Assembly: GCA_001873115.1 (NCBI GenBank)
Contig: MNYK01000125.1
Location: 1-32,626 of the forward strand
Source of the DNA: Desulfobacterales bacterium CG2_30_60_27
GTDB lineage: Bacteria > Desulfobacterota > Desulfobulbia > Desulfobulbales > CG2-30-60-27
DNA: 32,626 nucleotides
Direction of reading: 5' to 3'
How positions within the stretch are numbered: position 1 is the stretch's first letter; the number at the start of each line of letters is the position of its first letter. A program made the position numbers and the translations under genes. Shown one piece after another: positions 9,055 to 17,534 of the stretch. The notes under the pieces are model-generated. The model ran no database searches. It saw only the letters and a list, made by a program, of their open reading frames with translations, and was not told the origin of the DNA.

Positions 9055-9880
9055 GAAGATCGGCATTATCGCCGGCGGCGGCCAGTTTCCTCTGCTGTTC
9101 GCCAAGGCGGCTCGCCAGGCCGGCCGGCAGGTGGTGATCGTGGCCCACGAGGGCGAGGCCTGGCCCGACCTGGAGTCGGTGGCCGATAAATTTTTCTGGG
9201 TCAAGCTCGGCCAGCTTGGCAAGATCATCCGGCATTTTCAGGACGAACGGGTCACGGAAACCGTTTTACTGGGCACCATCACCAAGACCCGCATCTTCCG
9301 AGACGTTTTGCCGGACCTCAAGGGCTTGAGTCTCTGGCACAAAATCAAGGCGCGACAGGACGACGCCATTCTGCGGGCCGTGGCCGAGGCCTTGGAACAC
9401 GAAGGCATCCGGGTGGTGGAATCCACACTGTATTTAAAACATCTGCTTTTCCCCAGGGGACTGCTTTCCAAAAAGAAACCCACCGTTGAGCAGATGGAGG
9501 ACGTGGCCTTTGGCTGGCGCATCGCGCGGGCCCTGGGCGCCTTTGACATCGGTCAGTGCGTGGTGGTGCGCGACCGTACCGTGCTGGCGGTGGAGGCCAT
9601 TGAGGGCACCGACGCCACCATCAAGCGGGGCGGCGGTTTGGGTCGGGAAAAATGCGTGGTGGTAAAGGTGAAGAAGCCGCATCAGGATTTTCGCTTCGAT
9701 CTGCCGGCCATTGGCTGGACCACCATGGGCAGCATGGAGGAGGCGCACTGCGCCGTACTGGCGGTGGAAACGGGGCAGGCCCTGCTCTTCGACCGCGAGG
9801 CGGTAATCAAGAAGGCCAGGGAGACCGGCATCGTGGTGCTCGGGGTTGAGGAACAAGCCGACGGCACGCTTGCCTATTGA
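9047..9880 (+). CDS. lpxI: UDP-2,3-diacylglucosamine pyrophosphatase, LpxI type
   Basis: The 277-residue product (DUF1009 family) hydrolyses UDP-2,3-diacylglucosamine to lipid X, the step done by LpxH in enterobacteria. LpxI was first described in Caulobacter and is common in alpha- and deltaproteobacteria. Hallmarks are the opening IGIIAGGGQFPLLFA, KTRIFRDVLPDL, the catalytic-domain segment EAIEGTDATIKRGG and the near-terminal PAIGWTTM. Length is typical. The gene overlaps lpxA by eight bases and its stop overlaps the next ATG (TGATG). lpxB, often next, is not in the window. Confidence 0.95.
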   Translation: MSEKIGIIAGGGQFPLLFAKAARQAGRQVVIVAHEGEAWPDLESVADKFFWVKLGQLGKIIRHFQDERVTETVLLGTITKTRIFRDVLPDLKGLSLWHKIKARQDDAILRAVAEALEHEGIRVVESTLYLKHLLFPRGLLSKKKPTVEQMEDVAFGWRIARALGAFDIGQCVVVRDRTVLAVEAIEGTDATIKRGGGLGREKCVVVKVKKPHQDFRFDLPAIGWTTMGSMEEAHCAVLAVETGQALLFDREAVIKKARETGIVVLGVEEQADGTLAY

Positions 9881-10767
9881 TGTTCATGCAGGCCATGATT
9901 CTTGCGGCCGGGCTGGGAACCCGGCTTCGTCCCTATTCCATGCAGCGGCCCAAACCGCTCTTTCCGGTGCTGAATCGGCCTCTGCTGCTTCGCCATCTTG
10001 ATCAGGTGCGGCAGGCCGGTGGCGCGCCCATCGTGGTCAACGCCCATCATCTTGGTGAGCAGATTGCTCGCCTGGTTCACCTTGAGCCGGATGTTGTTCT
10101 ACAGACTGAACAAGAGATCCTTGGTACCGGCGGCGGCCTGCGCCTGGCCCTTGAATATTTCGGGCCCGACCCCATTCTGGTGGTTAACGGCGACATCTAC
10201 CACACCATTGATCTGCGTTGGGTGATGGCGGAACACCGGCGCGCCGGCGGTCCGGTCACCCTGGTGCTGCATGACTATCCCCGCTTCAATCAGGTCGAGG
10301 TGGCGGCCGACTTGACGATCCGCTCCTTTGGCCGGCAGGTTGCCGACCGGGGGGGGCAACGGCTTGCCTTCACCGGCATCCAGGTGGTGGAGCCGGAGAT
10401 CATGCGGCGGCTGCCGGCTCGTGGTTTTGCCGATATCATCGCCTGCTATGAAGGGCTGATCCAGGACCAGATCCCGGTGCGCGGGCTGGTGGCCCGTGGG
10501 CATTTTTGGGCCGATATCGGCACGCCGGCGGATTATCTCGGTCTGCACGGTCTGCTCCTCGGCCAACAGCAGCATGGGGCAGGGCAACCATCTTTATTAA
10601 TCGAACCGACGGCCATTGTGGCAACCGAAGTCCGCATGCAAGACTGGGTGTGCGTGGGGGCCGGGGCGCGGATCGGCCAGGGCGCCGAACTTACCCGCGT
10701 GGTGGTCTGGGAGGGCGCGATTGTCGAGTCGGGCGCCCGGCTCGACGACGCGATTGTGACCACATGA
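9880..10767 (+). CDS. Sugar-1-phosphate nucleotidyltransferase, MurU-like with hexapeptide tail
   Basis: The 295-residue product has the nucleotidyltransferase signature AMILAAGLGTRLRP plus PKPLFPV, a metal-site region VVNGDIYH and GHFWADIGTPADYL. The C-terminal 60 residues look like left-handed beta-helix repeats. Because it is followed with a 4-base overlap by an AmgK-like kinase, the most economical reading is a MurU-type N-acetylmuramate-1-phosphate uridylyltransferase in cell-wall sugar recycling. A mannose-1-phosphate or glucose-1-phosphate enzyme cannot be excluded. Known MurU proteins lack the hexapeptide tail, which is a difference. The start ATG 9880 shares a base with the lpxI stop; ATG 9886 is possible. 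Confidence 0.8.
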   Translation: MFMQAMILAAGLGTRLRPYSMQRPKPLFPVLNRPLLLRHLDQVRQAGGAPIVVNAHHLGEQIARLVHLEPDVVLQTEQEILGTGGGLRLALEYFGPDPILVVNGDIYHTIDLRWVMAEHRRAGGPVTLVLHDYPRFNQVEVAADLTIRSFGRQVADRGGQRLAFTGIQVVEPEIMRRLPARGFADIIACYEGLIQDQIPVRGLVARGHFWADIGTPADYLGLHGLLLGQQQHGAGQPSLLIEPTAIVATEVRMQDWVCVGAGARIGQGAELTRVVVWEGAIVESGARLDDAIVTT

Positions 10768-11846
10768 TGACCAGTGGGCAACTAGCCGGGATTCTCCACG
10801 TCATAAGCCAGGTCACGCCTTCTCCGGGCTGGCGGGTGGAGGCCCGGGGCGCGGATGGCTCGGTGCGGCGGTTTTTCCGGCTGCACCCGGAGCGGGAGCT
10901 GGCCATGGGCCTGGGGCTTGCCGGCGCCAGTTGTATCGCCATCTTGCCGGCGGTCGACGGCGCACGGGAGCTGGCTGAAGCCCGAGCCTGTTTTTTAATA
11001 GGTAGTCATCTCCATGCCAGGCATGTCCAGGTGCCGGCGCCGTTGGGCTACGACCCCGGCAGCGGCCTGGTGGTCTTCGCGGACCTGGGCGACACCCTGC
11101 TGCACGGGATGGTCCGCGAGCAAGGCACGGCCGGGGCCATGGGTTGGTATCGCGAGGCCGTGCAACTGCTGGCGCGTTTCCAGGTGCAGGGGCGGGCCGG
11201 CTTTGAGGTCGGCTGGTGCTGCGACACCCAGCATTATGACCGTTCCCTCATGCTGGAACGTGAATCAGGTTATTTTCTGGAGAGGTTCTGGCAGGGATAT
11301 CTGGGTATGAATCTTCCGGCAAGCGGCCTGCGGACCGAGTTCGAGGTTCTGGCCGACCGGGTGGCCGAGGAGCCCTCCGACTATCTGCTGCACCGGGATT
11401 TTCAATCCCGTAACCTGATGGTGCACCAAGGGCGGCTGTGGGTCATCGATTTCCAGGGTGCCCGTCTCGGGCCCCTGGCCTACGACCTCGCCGCCCTGTT
11501 GCTGGACCCCTATGTGAGCCTTACCAGCGACCAACAAGGCGAGCTGATGGACGGTTATCTTGACGAGATAGGTCGATATATTTCCCTTGACCGGGCCCGC
11601 TTTGTTGCAGGATATTATTACATGGCCCTGCAGAGGAACCTGCAGATCCTCGGGGCCTTCGGTTATTTGACCACGGTACGTAATAAGCCATTTTTCCGGG
11701 ATTATATACCTCCAGCCCTGCACACCTTGCACGATCTGTTGAGCCAGCCGGACGGCCGTCGTTTTCCGCGGTTGCGGTCCATTGCCGCGGGCGCCTGTGA
11801 GGCGCTGTGTCGTAAAGAGAGTCAGGAAAAGGACCCTACCCCATGA
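10764..11846 (+). CDS. Aminoglycoside-phosphotransferase-like sugar kinase, AmgK-like
   Basis: The 360-residue protein has the APH/choline kinase fold. The catalytic loop and metal site read YLLHRDFQSRNLMV and WVIDFQGARLGPLAYDLA. The HRDFQSRNLM variant is the pattern of AmgK-type anomeric kinases, which phosphorylate MurNAc or GlcNAc at C1 to feed MurU. The start overlaps the previous stop (ATGATGA); an ATG immediately after is equally possible. The pair with the preceding nucleotidyltransferase supports a peptidoglycan-recycling role, which is inference. Its stop overlaps the der start (ATGA), so translation is probably coupled. Confidence 0.8.
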   Translation: MMTSGQLAGILHVISQVTPSPGWRVEARGADGSVRRFFRLHPERELAMGLGLAGASCIAILPAVDGARELAEARACFLIGSHLHARHVQVPAPLGYDPGSGLVVFADLGDTLLHGMVREQGTAGAMGWYREAVQLLARFQVQGRAGFEVGWCCDTQHYDRSLMLERESGYFLERFWQGYLGMNLPASGLRTEFEVLADRVAEEPSDYLLHRDFQSRNLMVHQGRLWVIDFQGARLGPLAYDLAALLLDPYVSLTSDQQGELMDGYLDEIGRYISLDRARFVAGYYYMALQRNLQILGAFGYLTTVRNKPFFRDYIPPALHTLHDLLSQPDGRRFPRLRSIAAGACEALCRKESQEKDPTP

Positions 11847-13186
11847 TCAACCCCATTCCGATTGTGGCCTTGGTCGGCCGCCCCAACGTGGGGAAGTCGT
11901 CACTGTTCAACCGGCTGGCCCCCCGGAACAAGGCCATTGTTGATCCTACGCCCGGCGTTACCCGGGATCGTCATTACCAGCGGGTCACCTGGGAGGAAAA
12001 AGAGTTCATCCTGGTCGACACCGGCGGTCTTGAAACCGACAGCGATGACAGCATGGCCGGCAGTATTCAGGAACAGACCTGGCAGGCGGTGCAAGAGGCC
12101 GACGTCATCCTCCTGGTGCTGGACGGCAAGGAGGGCCTGGCCGTTGAAGACTACCGGGTGGCGGATCTCCTCCGCCGCAGTGCCAAACCAGTGTATTACC
12201 TGGTGAACAAGGTGGACGGCCCCGAGGTTGAGGAGACCTTGCTGCCGCAGTTCTATGAGTTGGGCGCGGACCGTTTGTGGCCAGTATCGGCGGCGCACGG
12301 TTATGGGTTTAAAACCTTTTTCGACCACCTGGCCAGCCACCTGGTCTTACCCGCGGTCCTGGACAGTGCCGTGCCCGAAGACACCATTCGTCTGGCCTGT
12401 CTGGGTCGACCCAATGTCGGCAAGTCCTCCCTGGTGAACCGTCTGCTCGGCCAGGAGCGCATGGTGGTATCCGCCATACCCGGCACCACCCGGGATGCGG
12501 TGGACACCCTGCTTGAAAAAAACGGCAAACGCTATCTCCTGATCGACACGGCGGGTATCCGCCGCAAGGGCAAGGTCCGGGAGAAGCTGGAGAAATTTTC
12601 CGTGATGGGCGCCCTGGGCACTCTGGAACGCTGTGATGTTGTCCTGATTATCATCGATGCCGAAGAGGGGATCACCGAGCAGGATACCAATGTCATCGGC
12701 TACTGCCACGAGCGGGGCCGCGCCTGCCTGCTGGTGGTGAACAAGTGGGACCTGGTGAAGGGCGATCCGCGTCGTCAGAAGTATCTGTCCGAGGGGGTGG
12801 AGCGGGCCACCACCTTTATCGGCTATGCGCCTACCCTTACCATCTCGGCCCTCACCGGCAAGGGGGTTGAGAAGATCCTGCCCATGGTACGGGTCGTGTA
12901 CGACCAGTACTGTCAGGAGTTTACCACCGGCCGGTTGAACCGCCTGCTGCAAGAAGCGGTGCTTGCCCATTCGCCTCCCCTGTACCGGGGCCGGCGGGTG
13001 AAGCTCTACTACACCACCCAGTTGACCAGCAAACCACCGACCTTTGTGGTTTTTGCCAATTATCCGGATGGTCTGCATTTCTCCTATCACCGCTATCTGA
13101 TGAATTTTTTCCGCAAAGGGCTTAAGATTGACAAGGCGCCCCTGCGGGTCTTTTTCAGGGAGAGGGCACGTAAAAAATATGACTGA
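11843..13186 (+). CDS. der: Ribosome assembly GTPase Der (EngA)
   Basis: The 447-residue product has two tandem GTPase domains, unique to Der, and a C-terminal KH-like domain. G1 motifs are GRPNVGKSS near residues 11 and 183. G3 regions are DTGG and DTAGI, and G4 motifs NKVDG and NKWD. It acts in late 50S subunit maturation. An AGGAAAAGGA stretch lies about ten bases upstream of the ATG. Both ends overlap neighbours (4 nt upstream, 8 nt downstream). Confidence 0.98.
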   Translation: MINPIPIVALVGRPNVGKSSLFNRLAPRNKAIVDPTPGVTRDRHYQRVTWEEKEFILVDTGGLETDSDDSMAGSIQEQTWQAVQEADVILLVLDGKEGLAVEDYRVADLLRRSAKPVYYLVNKVDGPEVEETLLPQFYELGADRLWPVSAAHGYGFKTFFDHLASHLVLPAVLDSAVPEDTIRLACLGRPNVGKSSLVNRLLGQERMVVSAIPGTTRDAVDTLLEKNGKRYLLIDTAGIRRKGKVREKLEKFSVMGALGTLERCDVVLIIIDAEEGITEQDTNVIGYCHERGRACLLVVNKWDLVKGDPRRQKYLSEGVERATTFIGYAPTLTISALTGKGVEKILPMVRVVYDQYCQEFTTGRLNRLLQEAVLAHSPPLYRGRRVKLYYTTQLTSKPPTFVVFANYPDGLHFSYHRYLMNFFRKGLKIDKAPLRVFFRERARKKYD

Positions 13187-15266
13187 CCCGGGCCGCCCCT
13201 CGTTCTCCGCCATCCTGGCGCTTGACGAGGAGATGCTGTTGCAGAAATTTTTGTCCACTGTCGCCGGAGTTGGACTGCAAGGCGCCGAGGCCCAGGCCGG
13301 GACGTGGCGCGCCGTGCTCCGGGAGTTGCTGGCCGCTATCCGGCAATGGCGCGCGGGCCATGGCCCGGATGCAACCGAGGCCGGCGCCGGCCTGCCGCCA
13401 GATCAGGCGGTTAGTCAACTCGGGGTCCGCCTCTCCGACCTGGCTCACGACCAGGGTATCGTCTTTGCCACCTTTTTCCCTGGCGTTAAGCTGATCGGCC
13501 AGCTCTGCGCCGCTTGTTTGCAGGACCAGGGCGGCACCCTGGTCCAACTCGCCGATTTGCGAGGCTTTTTTGACCAGATGGAGACCGGCCTTTGCGGCCA
13601 CTGGCTGGCGGTGGAAGCCGATCATTATCACAAGGAACTACGACAGGCGCGCTACCATCTGCTGCATGAGAAGCGGCGTTACTTTGTCGTGTTCCAGCGC
13701 ATGGCCGAGCCCGCCTTTGTGGTGGATGACCGCCTGCGTATCATCGATGTGAATCAGGCCTGCCTGGAGTTCTTTGGCGGCAGCTCCCAGGAGTTGATCG
13801 GCAGGGCGTGCTGCGACCTTTTGGGTTACAAGGCATGTCAGGCTTGCGCCTTGGAGGAGGCCCTGGCGGCGCAGACCTCCTTTTCAAATATCGAGGTGGC
13901 CATTATTGTGGGTGAACAGGAGAAGACGGTGTTCATGAACGGCACCTTCCTGGGCGACATCAATCACGAATATCCGGGCATTCTGGTCATCCTCAAGGAC
14001 ATCACGGACAAAAAGGCCACCGAAATGGCGCTTTGTGAGTCGGAGGAGAAGTACCGCTCCCTGGTCGAGAACGTGCCGGATGCCGTTTGGCGCGCCGACC
14101 ACAGCGGCCGTTTCCTCTTCATCAGTCCCAATATTCAGCGGCTCTGCGGCTATCCGGCCAGCGAGTTCGCGGCAACGGGCCTGGCCGGTTCACCCCATAT
14201 TCATGCCGATGACGCGGCAGGAGTAAGGCAGGCATTGCAGCGCTTCTTCGCCACGCCGGGAACCGCCTTTGATGTGCAATATCGTTTTCTCACCTGGCAG
14301 GGCGAGTGGATCTGGCTGCACGACCGGGCCGGGCAGCCGTATGAGAAGGACGGCGTCTGGTATGCCGACGGGGTGGTTTCCGATATCACCGCGCTGAAGC
14401 GGGTGGAGGAGGAACTGGAGCGGCACCGCTCGCGGCTGGCCGAGCTGGTGGAGGCCCGCACCGAGGAGCTGCGCACCGCCAATCTGCATCTGCAGAAGGA
14501 GGTGGCGGTGCGGGAAAGGGCCGAGGAGGAGCTTACCGAACTGGCTGTGCGCTTGCAGCGCTCCAACCGTGAACTTGAGCAGTTCGCCCATGTGGCCTCC
14601 CATGATCTCAAGGAACCCCTGCTCCTGATCATCGCCTTTTGTCAGAAGCTCATCGACCGATGTTACCTGGCCCTCGACAGCAAGGGCCGGCAGTACGTTG
14701 ACCGGGTGCAGCGGGCCGCCGGCAAGATGCAGACACTCATCGATGACCTCCTGCAGCTCTCCCGCATTGCGCGCAGTGAGCGGGCCTTGGTGCCCATTGA
14801 CTTGAATACCCTGGTGCAGGAGGTGGTCGATGATCTGGAGGAGCAGATCAAGAAAGAAAACGCCACCATCAAGTTGGCGGTTCTGCATGATCTGGAAGGC
14901 GACCGGGTGCAGGTGCGCCAGCTTTTTCAGAACATCATCGCCAATGCCCTAAAGTTCCGCAAGGCGAATCGTCCGCCGGTCGTGCAGGTGCGCAGTCGCC
15001 TGACCGAGGACGGCATGTGCGAGATCATGGTGGAGGACAATGGCATCGGTTTTGATGAAAAGTATCTGGCCCGCATTTTTACCCCCTTTGAACGGCTGCA
15101 TCCCAGCAGCAAGTATGAAGGGAGCGGCATCGGTCTGGCCACCTGCTCTTCCATCGCCACGCGGCACGGCGGGGAGATCACGGCGCGCTCGGTGCCGGGC
15201 AAGGGGTCGGTCTTTATCGTGCGGCTGCCCCAGCACCAGGGAGCCAAACCGCGGCAGCATGGATAA
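13179..15266 (+). CDS. Two-PAS sensor histidine kinase
   Basis: The 695-residue protein is a cytosolic-looking histidine kinase; no signal peptide or membrane span is seen. Order: unrecognised helical N-terminal region (1-165), PAS 1 (about 165-285), PAS 2 (about 288-405, ending in SDITALKRVEEEL), coiled coil (405-465), HisKA with H475 in HVASHDLKEPL, and HATPase (N box IIANALKF near 586, G1 VEDNGIGFD, G2 GSGIGLA near 650). PAS 1 carries four cysteines, C211, C212, C220 and C223, a pattern frequent in deltaproteobacterial PAS domains that might bind metal or sense redox. The SHDLKEPL box resembles phytochrome-like kinases. The ATG overlaps der by eight bases, with GGGAGAGGG upstream. No response regulator is adjacent. 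Confidence 0.92.
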   Translation: MTDPGRPSFSAILALDEEMLLQKFLSTVAGVGLQGAEAQAGTWRAVLRELLAAIRQWRAGHGPDATEAGAGLPPDQAVSQLGVRLSDLAHDQGIVFATFFPGVKLIGQLCAACLQDQGGTLVQLADLRGFFDQMETGLCGHWLAVEADHYHKELRQARYHLLHEKRRYFVVFQRMAEPAFVVDDRLRIIDVNQACLEFFGGSSQELIGRACCDLLGYKACQACALEEALAAQTSFSNIEVAIIVGEQEKTVFMNGTFLGDINHEYPGILVILKDITDKKATEMALCESEEKYRSLVENVPDAVWRADHSGRFLFISPNIQRLCGYPASEFAATGLAGSPHIHADDAAGVRQALQRFFATPGTAFDVQYRFLTWQGEWIWLHDRAGQPYEKDGVWYADGVVSDITALKRVEEELERHRSRLAELVEARTEELRTANLHLQKEVAVRERAEEELTELAVRLQRSNRELEQFAHVASHDLKEPLLLIIAFCQKLIDRCYLALDSKGRQYVDRVQRAAGKMQTLIDDLLQLSRIARSERALVPIDLNTLVQEVVDDLEEQIKKENATIKLAVLHDLEGDRVQVRQLFQNIIANALKFRKANRPPVVQVRSRLTEDGMCEIMVEDNGIGFDEKYLARIFTPFERLHPSSKYEGSGIGLATCSSIATRHGGEITARSVPGKGSVFIVRLPQHQGAKPRQHG

Positions 15267-15298
15267 TTTGTCATGCACCCCGTGTCGGCCCCGTAACC

Positions 15299-15934
15299 AT
15301 GAAAGTCATCCTGATTGCCGCCATCACCTTGTGCGGCCGGATCAGCCCGGCCACCATGGGCAGTCCGGAAGACCGCCGGTTGCTCGAGCGGATGCGCCAG
15401 GAAACCGACGCGAGCCTGATGGGGGCCGACACCCTCCGGAACGGCGACCCCGAGATGCGGGGCCCGGGCGGCGTGCTTTTCGGCGACCGACTGCGGGCCG
15501 TGGTCAGCGGTTCCGGGGACTTTCCCTGGCAAAAGAAACAACTCTTCCAGAAAGGGCCGCCACCGCTGATCTTTACCGGCCTGGAGATGGCCGCTGTGCT
15601 TGGCCGGCGTTTCGGGGAGCGGGCCGAGGTGCTCGGCCTGGCCGCCGGCCCCTGCGGCCTTTTACTGGCCCCGGCCTTTGCGGCATTGGCCAGCCGCGGG
15701 GCGCGCCGGGTGCTGGTGGAGGGCGGCGGCCGGCTCAACTACGCCTGCCTGGCCGAAGGGCTGGTGGACGAGCTGATGGTAACCTTGTGCCCCCGCCTCT
15801 CCGGCGACCGGCATGCCGCTTCCCTGGCCGATGGCCCCACGGCCCTTGGCGACCCTTTTCTGGATTGTGAGCTGCTCGCCGCCCGTCAGGGAGAGCAAGG
15901 CGAGATGTATCTGCGCTACCGCATGCGGAGATAA
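15299..15934 (+). CDS. RibD C-terminal / DHFR-like reductase
   Basis: The 211-residue protein matches the stand-alone RibD_C (dihydrofolate-reductase-like) domain, which in riboflavin synthesis reduces the ribosyl group of an aminopyrimidinone with NADPH. Visible motifs are the opening VILIAAITLCGRIS, the substrate/NADP-loop ETDASLMGADTLRN and the glycine-rich VLVEGGGRLNYACL, followed by DELMVTLCP. The deaminase half of RibD is absent. The ATG at 15299 has no clear Shine-Dalgarno. Eleven bases separate it from a PP-loop gene, and FolE2 lies two genes on, so a pterin or riboflavin-like substrate is plausible. The true reaction is not determined by the sequence. Confidence 0.8.
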   Translation: MKVILIAAITLCGRISPATMGSPEDRRLLERMRQETDASLMGADTLRNGDPEMRGPGGVLFGDRLRAVVSGSGDFPWQKKQLFQKGPPPLIFTGLEMAAVLGRRFGERAEVLGLAAGPCGLLLAPAFAALASRGARRVLVEGGGRLNYACLAEGLVDELMVTLCPRLSGDRHAASLADGPTALGDPFLDCELLAARQGEQGEMYLRYRMRR

Positions 15935-15945
15935 AGGAGCATCCC

Positions 15946-16689
15946 TTGGAACGCAAAGACCTGGCCATTCTTTTTTCCGGCGGCACAGATTCCCTGGCCC
16001 TTTACGCCCTGGCCGCGGCCGGTCGCCACGCCAGTCTACCCCGTCCCCGTCATATTCACCTCCTCCACATGTTGAACGGCATGGAGCGCTTTGCCGATTT
16101 TCCCAGGCAACGCTTTGAGGTTGCCCAACGGATTCTAAAAAAGCAGGTGACGGCACCGGACGATTTGGCCGAGGCGACCATGGTGGAACTGGATATGGGT
16201 CGCCTGTTCCAAGGCTTGTGGCTGGATCGCTACGAGGAGATCATGCCGCGTTATGGCGGCAAAAATTTGGTCTGTGTGGCCTGCAAGGTGGGCATGCATG
16301 CCCGGTCCGTGCTTTATGGCGTGGAGCATCTGGTGCCAATGGTTGCGGTCGGCTACACCAAAAAGCAGCGGCATTACCCGGAGCAGACCGCGGTTTTCAT
16401 GGAGAAGATCGCCGCCTTTGCCGAACGGTTCGGCATTACCACGATTTTTCCAGTGTACGAGGCTTTTGACGACGTCCAGGTAACCCGGCAGGTGCTGGAG
16501 GATTTCGGTCTGCCCTCCACCGGCGGGGGGGAGCGCAAGTGCCTTTTCTGTCAGACGCTCACCACGGCCACGGAGGCGGAGATCGGTCGTTATCTGGACG
16601 ACATGCTGCCCCGGGTTGGCCGGTATCTGGAATACAAACTGGCCGGCCGCGTCCAGGAGGCGGCCCTGGTCTTTCCGCCGGGCCGGTAA
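15946..16689 (+). CDS. PP-loop ATPase with two CxxC pairs, function unknown
   Basis: The 247-residue protein starts with the ATP-pyrophosphatase P-loop, ILFSGGTDSLALY (residues 8-20), so it likely adenylates a substrate, as do QueC, ThiI, TtcA and asparagine synthetase. Two cysteine pairs, C110-x2-C113 and C199-x2-C202, could hold zinc or an iron-sulfur cluster. A conserved-looking segment GYTKKQRHYPEQT lies between them. The pattern differs from QueC, whose cysteines cluster in one C-terminal site, and from TtcA. The start is a TTG at 15946; AAGGAG lies exactly six bases upstream and no in-frame ATG fits better. Neighbours are a RibD_C-like reductase, a glycosyltransferase and FolE2. Confidence 0.75.
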   Translation: MERKDLAILFSGGTDSLALYALAAAGRHASLPRPRHIHLLHMLNGMERFADFPRQRFEVAQRILKKQVTAPDDLAEATMVELDMGRLFQGLWLDRYEEIMPRYGGKNLVCVACKVGMHARSVLYGVEHLVPMVAVGYTKKQRHYPEQTAVFMEKIAAFAERFGITTIFPVYEAFDDVQVTRQVLEDFGLPSTGGGERKCLFCQTLTTATEAEIGRYLDDMLPRVGRYLEYKLAGRVQEAALVFPPGR

Positions 16690-16698
16690 GGGAATGGC

Positions 16699-17502
16699 AT
16701 GGGCATAAGCTGCATCATTCCCACCCGGGACCGGCGCGAACTGGTCATGGCGGCCATTGCCAGCGTGCGGGCCCAGGACCTGGCGGTGGAGATCGTGGTG
16801 GTGGACGACGGCTCGATAGACGACACCGTGGCCAGGGTGCGTGATTGTTTTCCTGAGGTCTCGCTGACGCGGCTTGGCGGCGAGGGCCCGGGAGCGGCCC
16901 GCAATGCCGGCGTGGCTGCCGCAACCAATGACCTGTTGATGTTCCTTGACTCGGACGACCTCTGGTTGCCGGGCCATGCCCGGGCCTTGCAAGAGACCAT
17001 GGGCCGGGGCTTTGCCGTGGCCTATGGGGTCACCCGGAACCGGAATGCGGTGCATGGCGGCGAATTCTGCCTGCCCGGAGCTGGCGAGGCGGTGGAAGGC
17101 GACTGTTTTCACGCCTTGCTCCGCTGGTGCTTTCTGGTGCCCTCGGCCTTGGCCATGACCCGCCAGGCCTTTGTGGCGGCCGGCGGCTTCGGCCCGGGCC
17201 TGCTGGGCGAGGACTGGGCCTTTTTCCTGCGGCTGGCGGCCCGCTTGCCGTTCGGCTTCGCCGGGAGCGCGCCTATTTCGGAACGGCGGTTGCACCGGGG
17301 TAGCCTCTGCGCCATGGTGGACCGTCGAACCATCCTGGCCTCGGTGCGCCGCCTTGGCGCAGCGAGCCGGGCTGATCTAGCTTACGGCCATCTGGCCGTA
17401 CAGCGCTTTGAGGAAATGGAGCAATGGGTTCTGCGAAGCGAGGAGAACTGGACCACGGTCCAGGAGTGGTACACGGCCCTGCGCCGGGACAACATGATCT
17501 GA
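16699..17502 (+). CDS. Family 2 glycosyltransferase
   Basis: The 267-residue product has the GT-A fold of GT2 enzymes. The opening is SCIIPTRDRRELVMAAIASV, followed by VVVDDGSIDDT (nucleotide site), GPGAARNAGVAAAT and the metal-binding FLDSDD near residue 85. GEDWAFFLRLA near 170 supplies the catalytic-base-type ED. There are no membrane spans, so it is cytosolic or peripheral. ATG 16699 follows the PP-loop gene by nine bases, with AGGGAA upstream. Donor and acceptor are unknown. It is odd to find it between a PP-loop ATPase and FolE2 rather than in a sugar locus. Confidence 0.88.
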   Translation: MGISCIIPTRDRRELVMAAIASVRAQDLAVEIVVVDDGSIDDTVARVRDCFPEVSLTRLGGEGPGAARNAGVAAATNDLLMFLDSDDLWLPGHARALQETMGRGFAVAYGVTRNRNAVHGGEFCLPGAGEAVEGDCFHALLRWCFLVPSALAMTRQAFVAAGGFGPGLLGEDWAFFLRLAARLPFGFAGSAPISERRLHRGSLCAMVDRRTILASVRRLGAASRADLAYGHLAVQRFEEMEQWVLRSEENWTTVQEWYTALRRDNMI

Positions 17503-17534
17503 ACCCCGTTATCTCCGCTGAGGACCATCGGCGG

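Noticed and set aside
12347-13258. 303-codon minus-strand frame opposite der
   Set aside because: The plus strand is clearly Der; the antisense frame is a by-product of GC-rich codon use.
17424-17534. Longer FolE2 starting at ATG 17424
   Set aside because: It would overlap the glycosyltransferase gene by 79 bases and add residues that do not resemble FolE2; GTG 17535 gives a family-like length.
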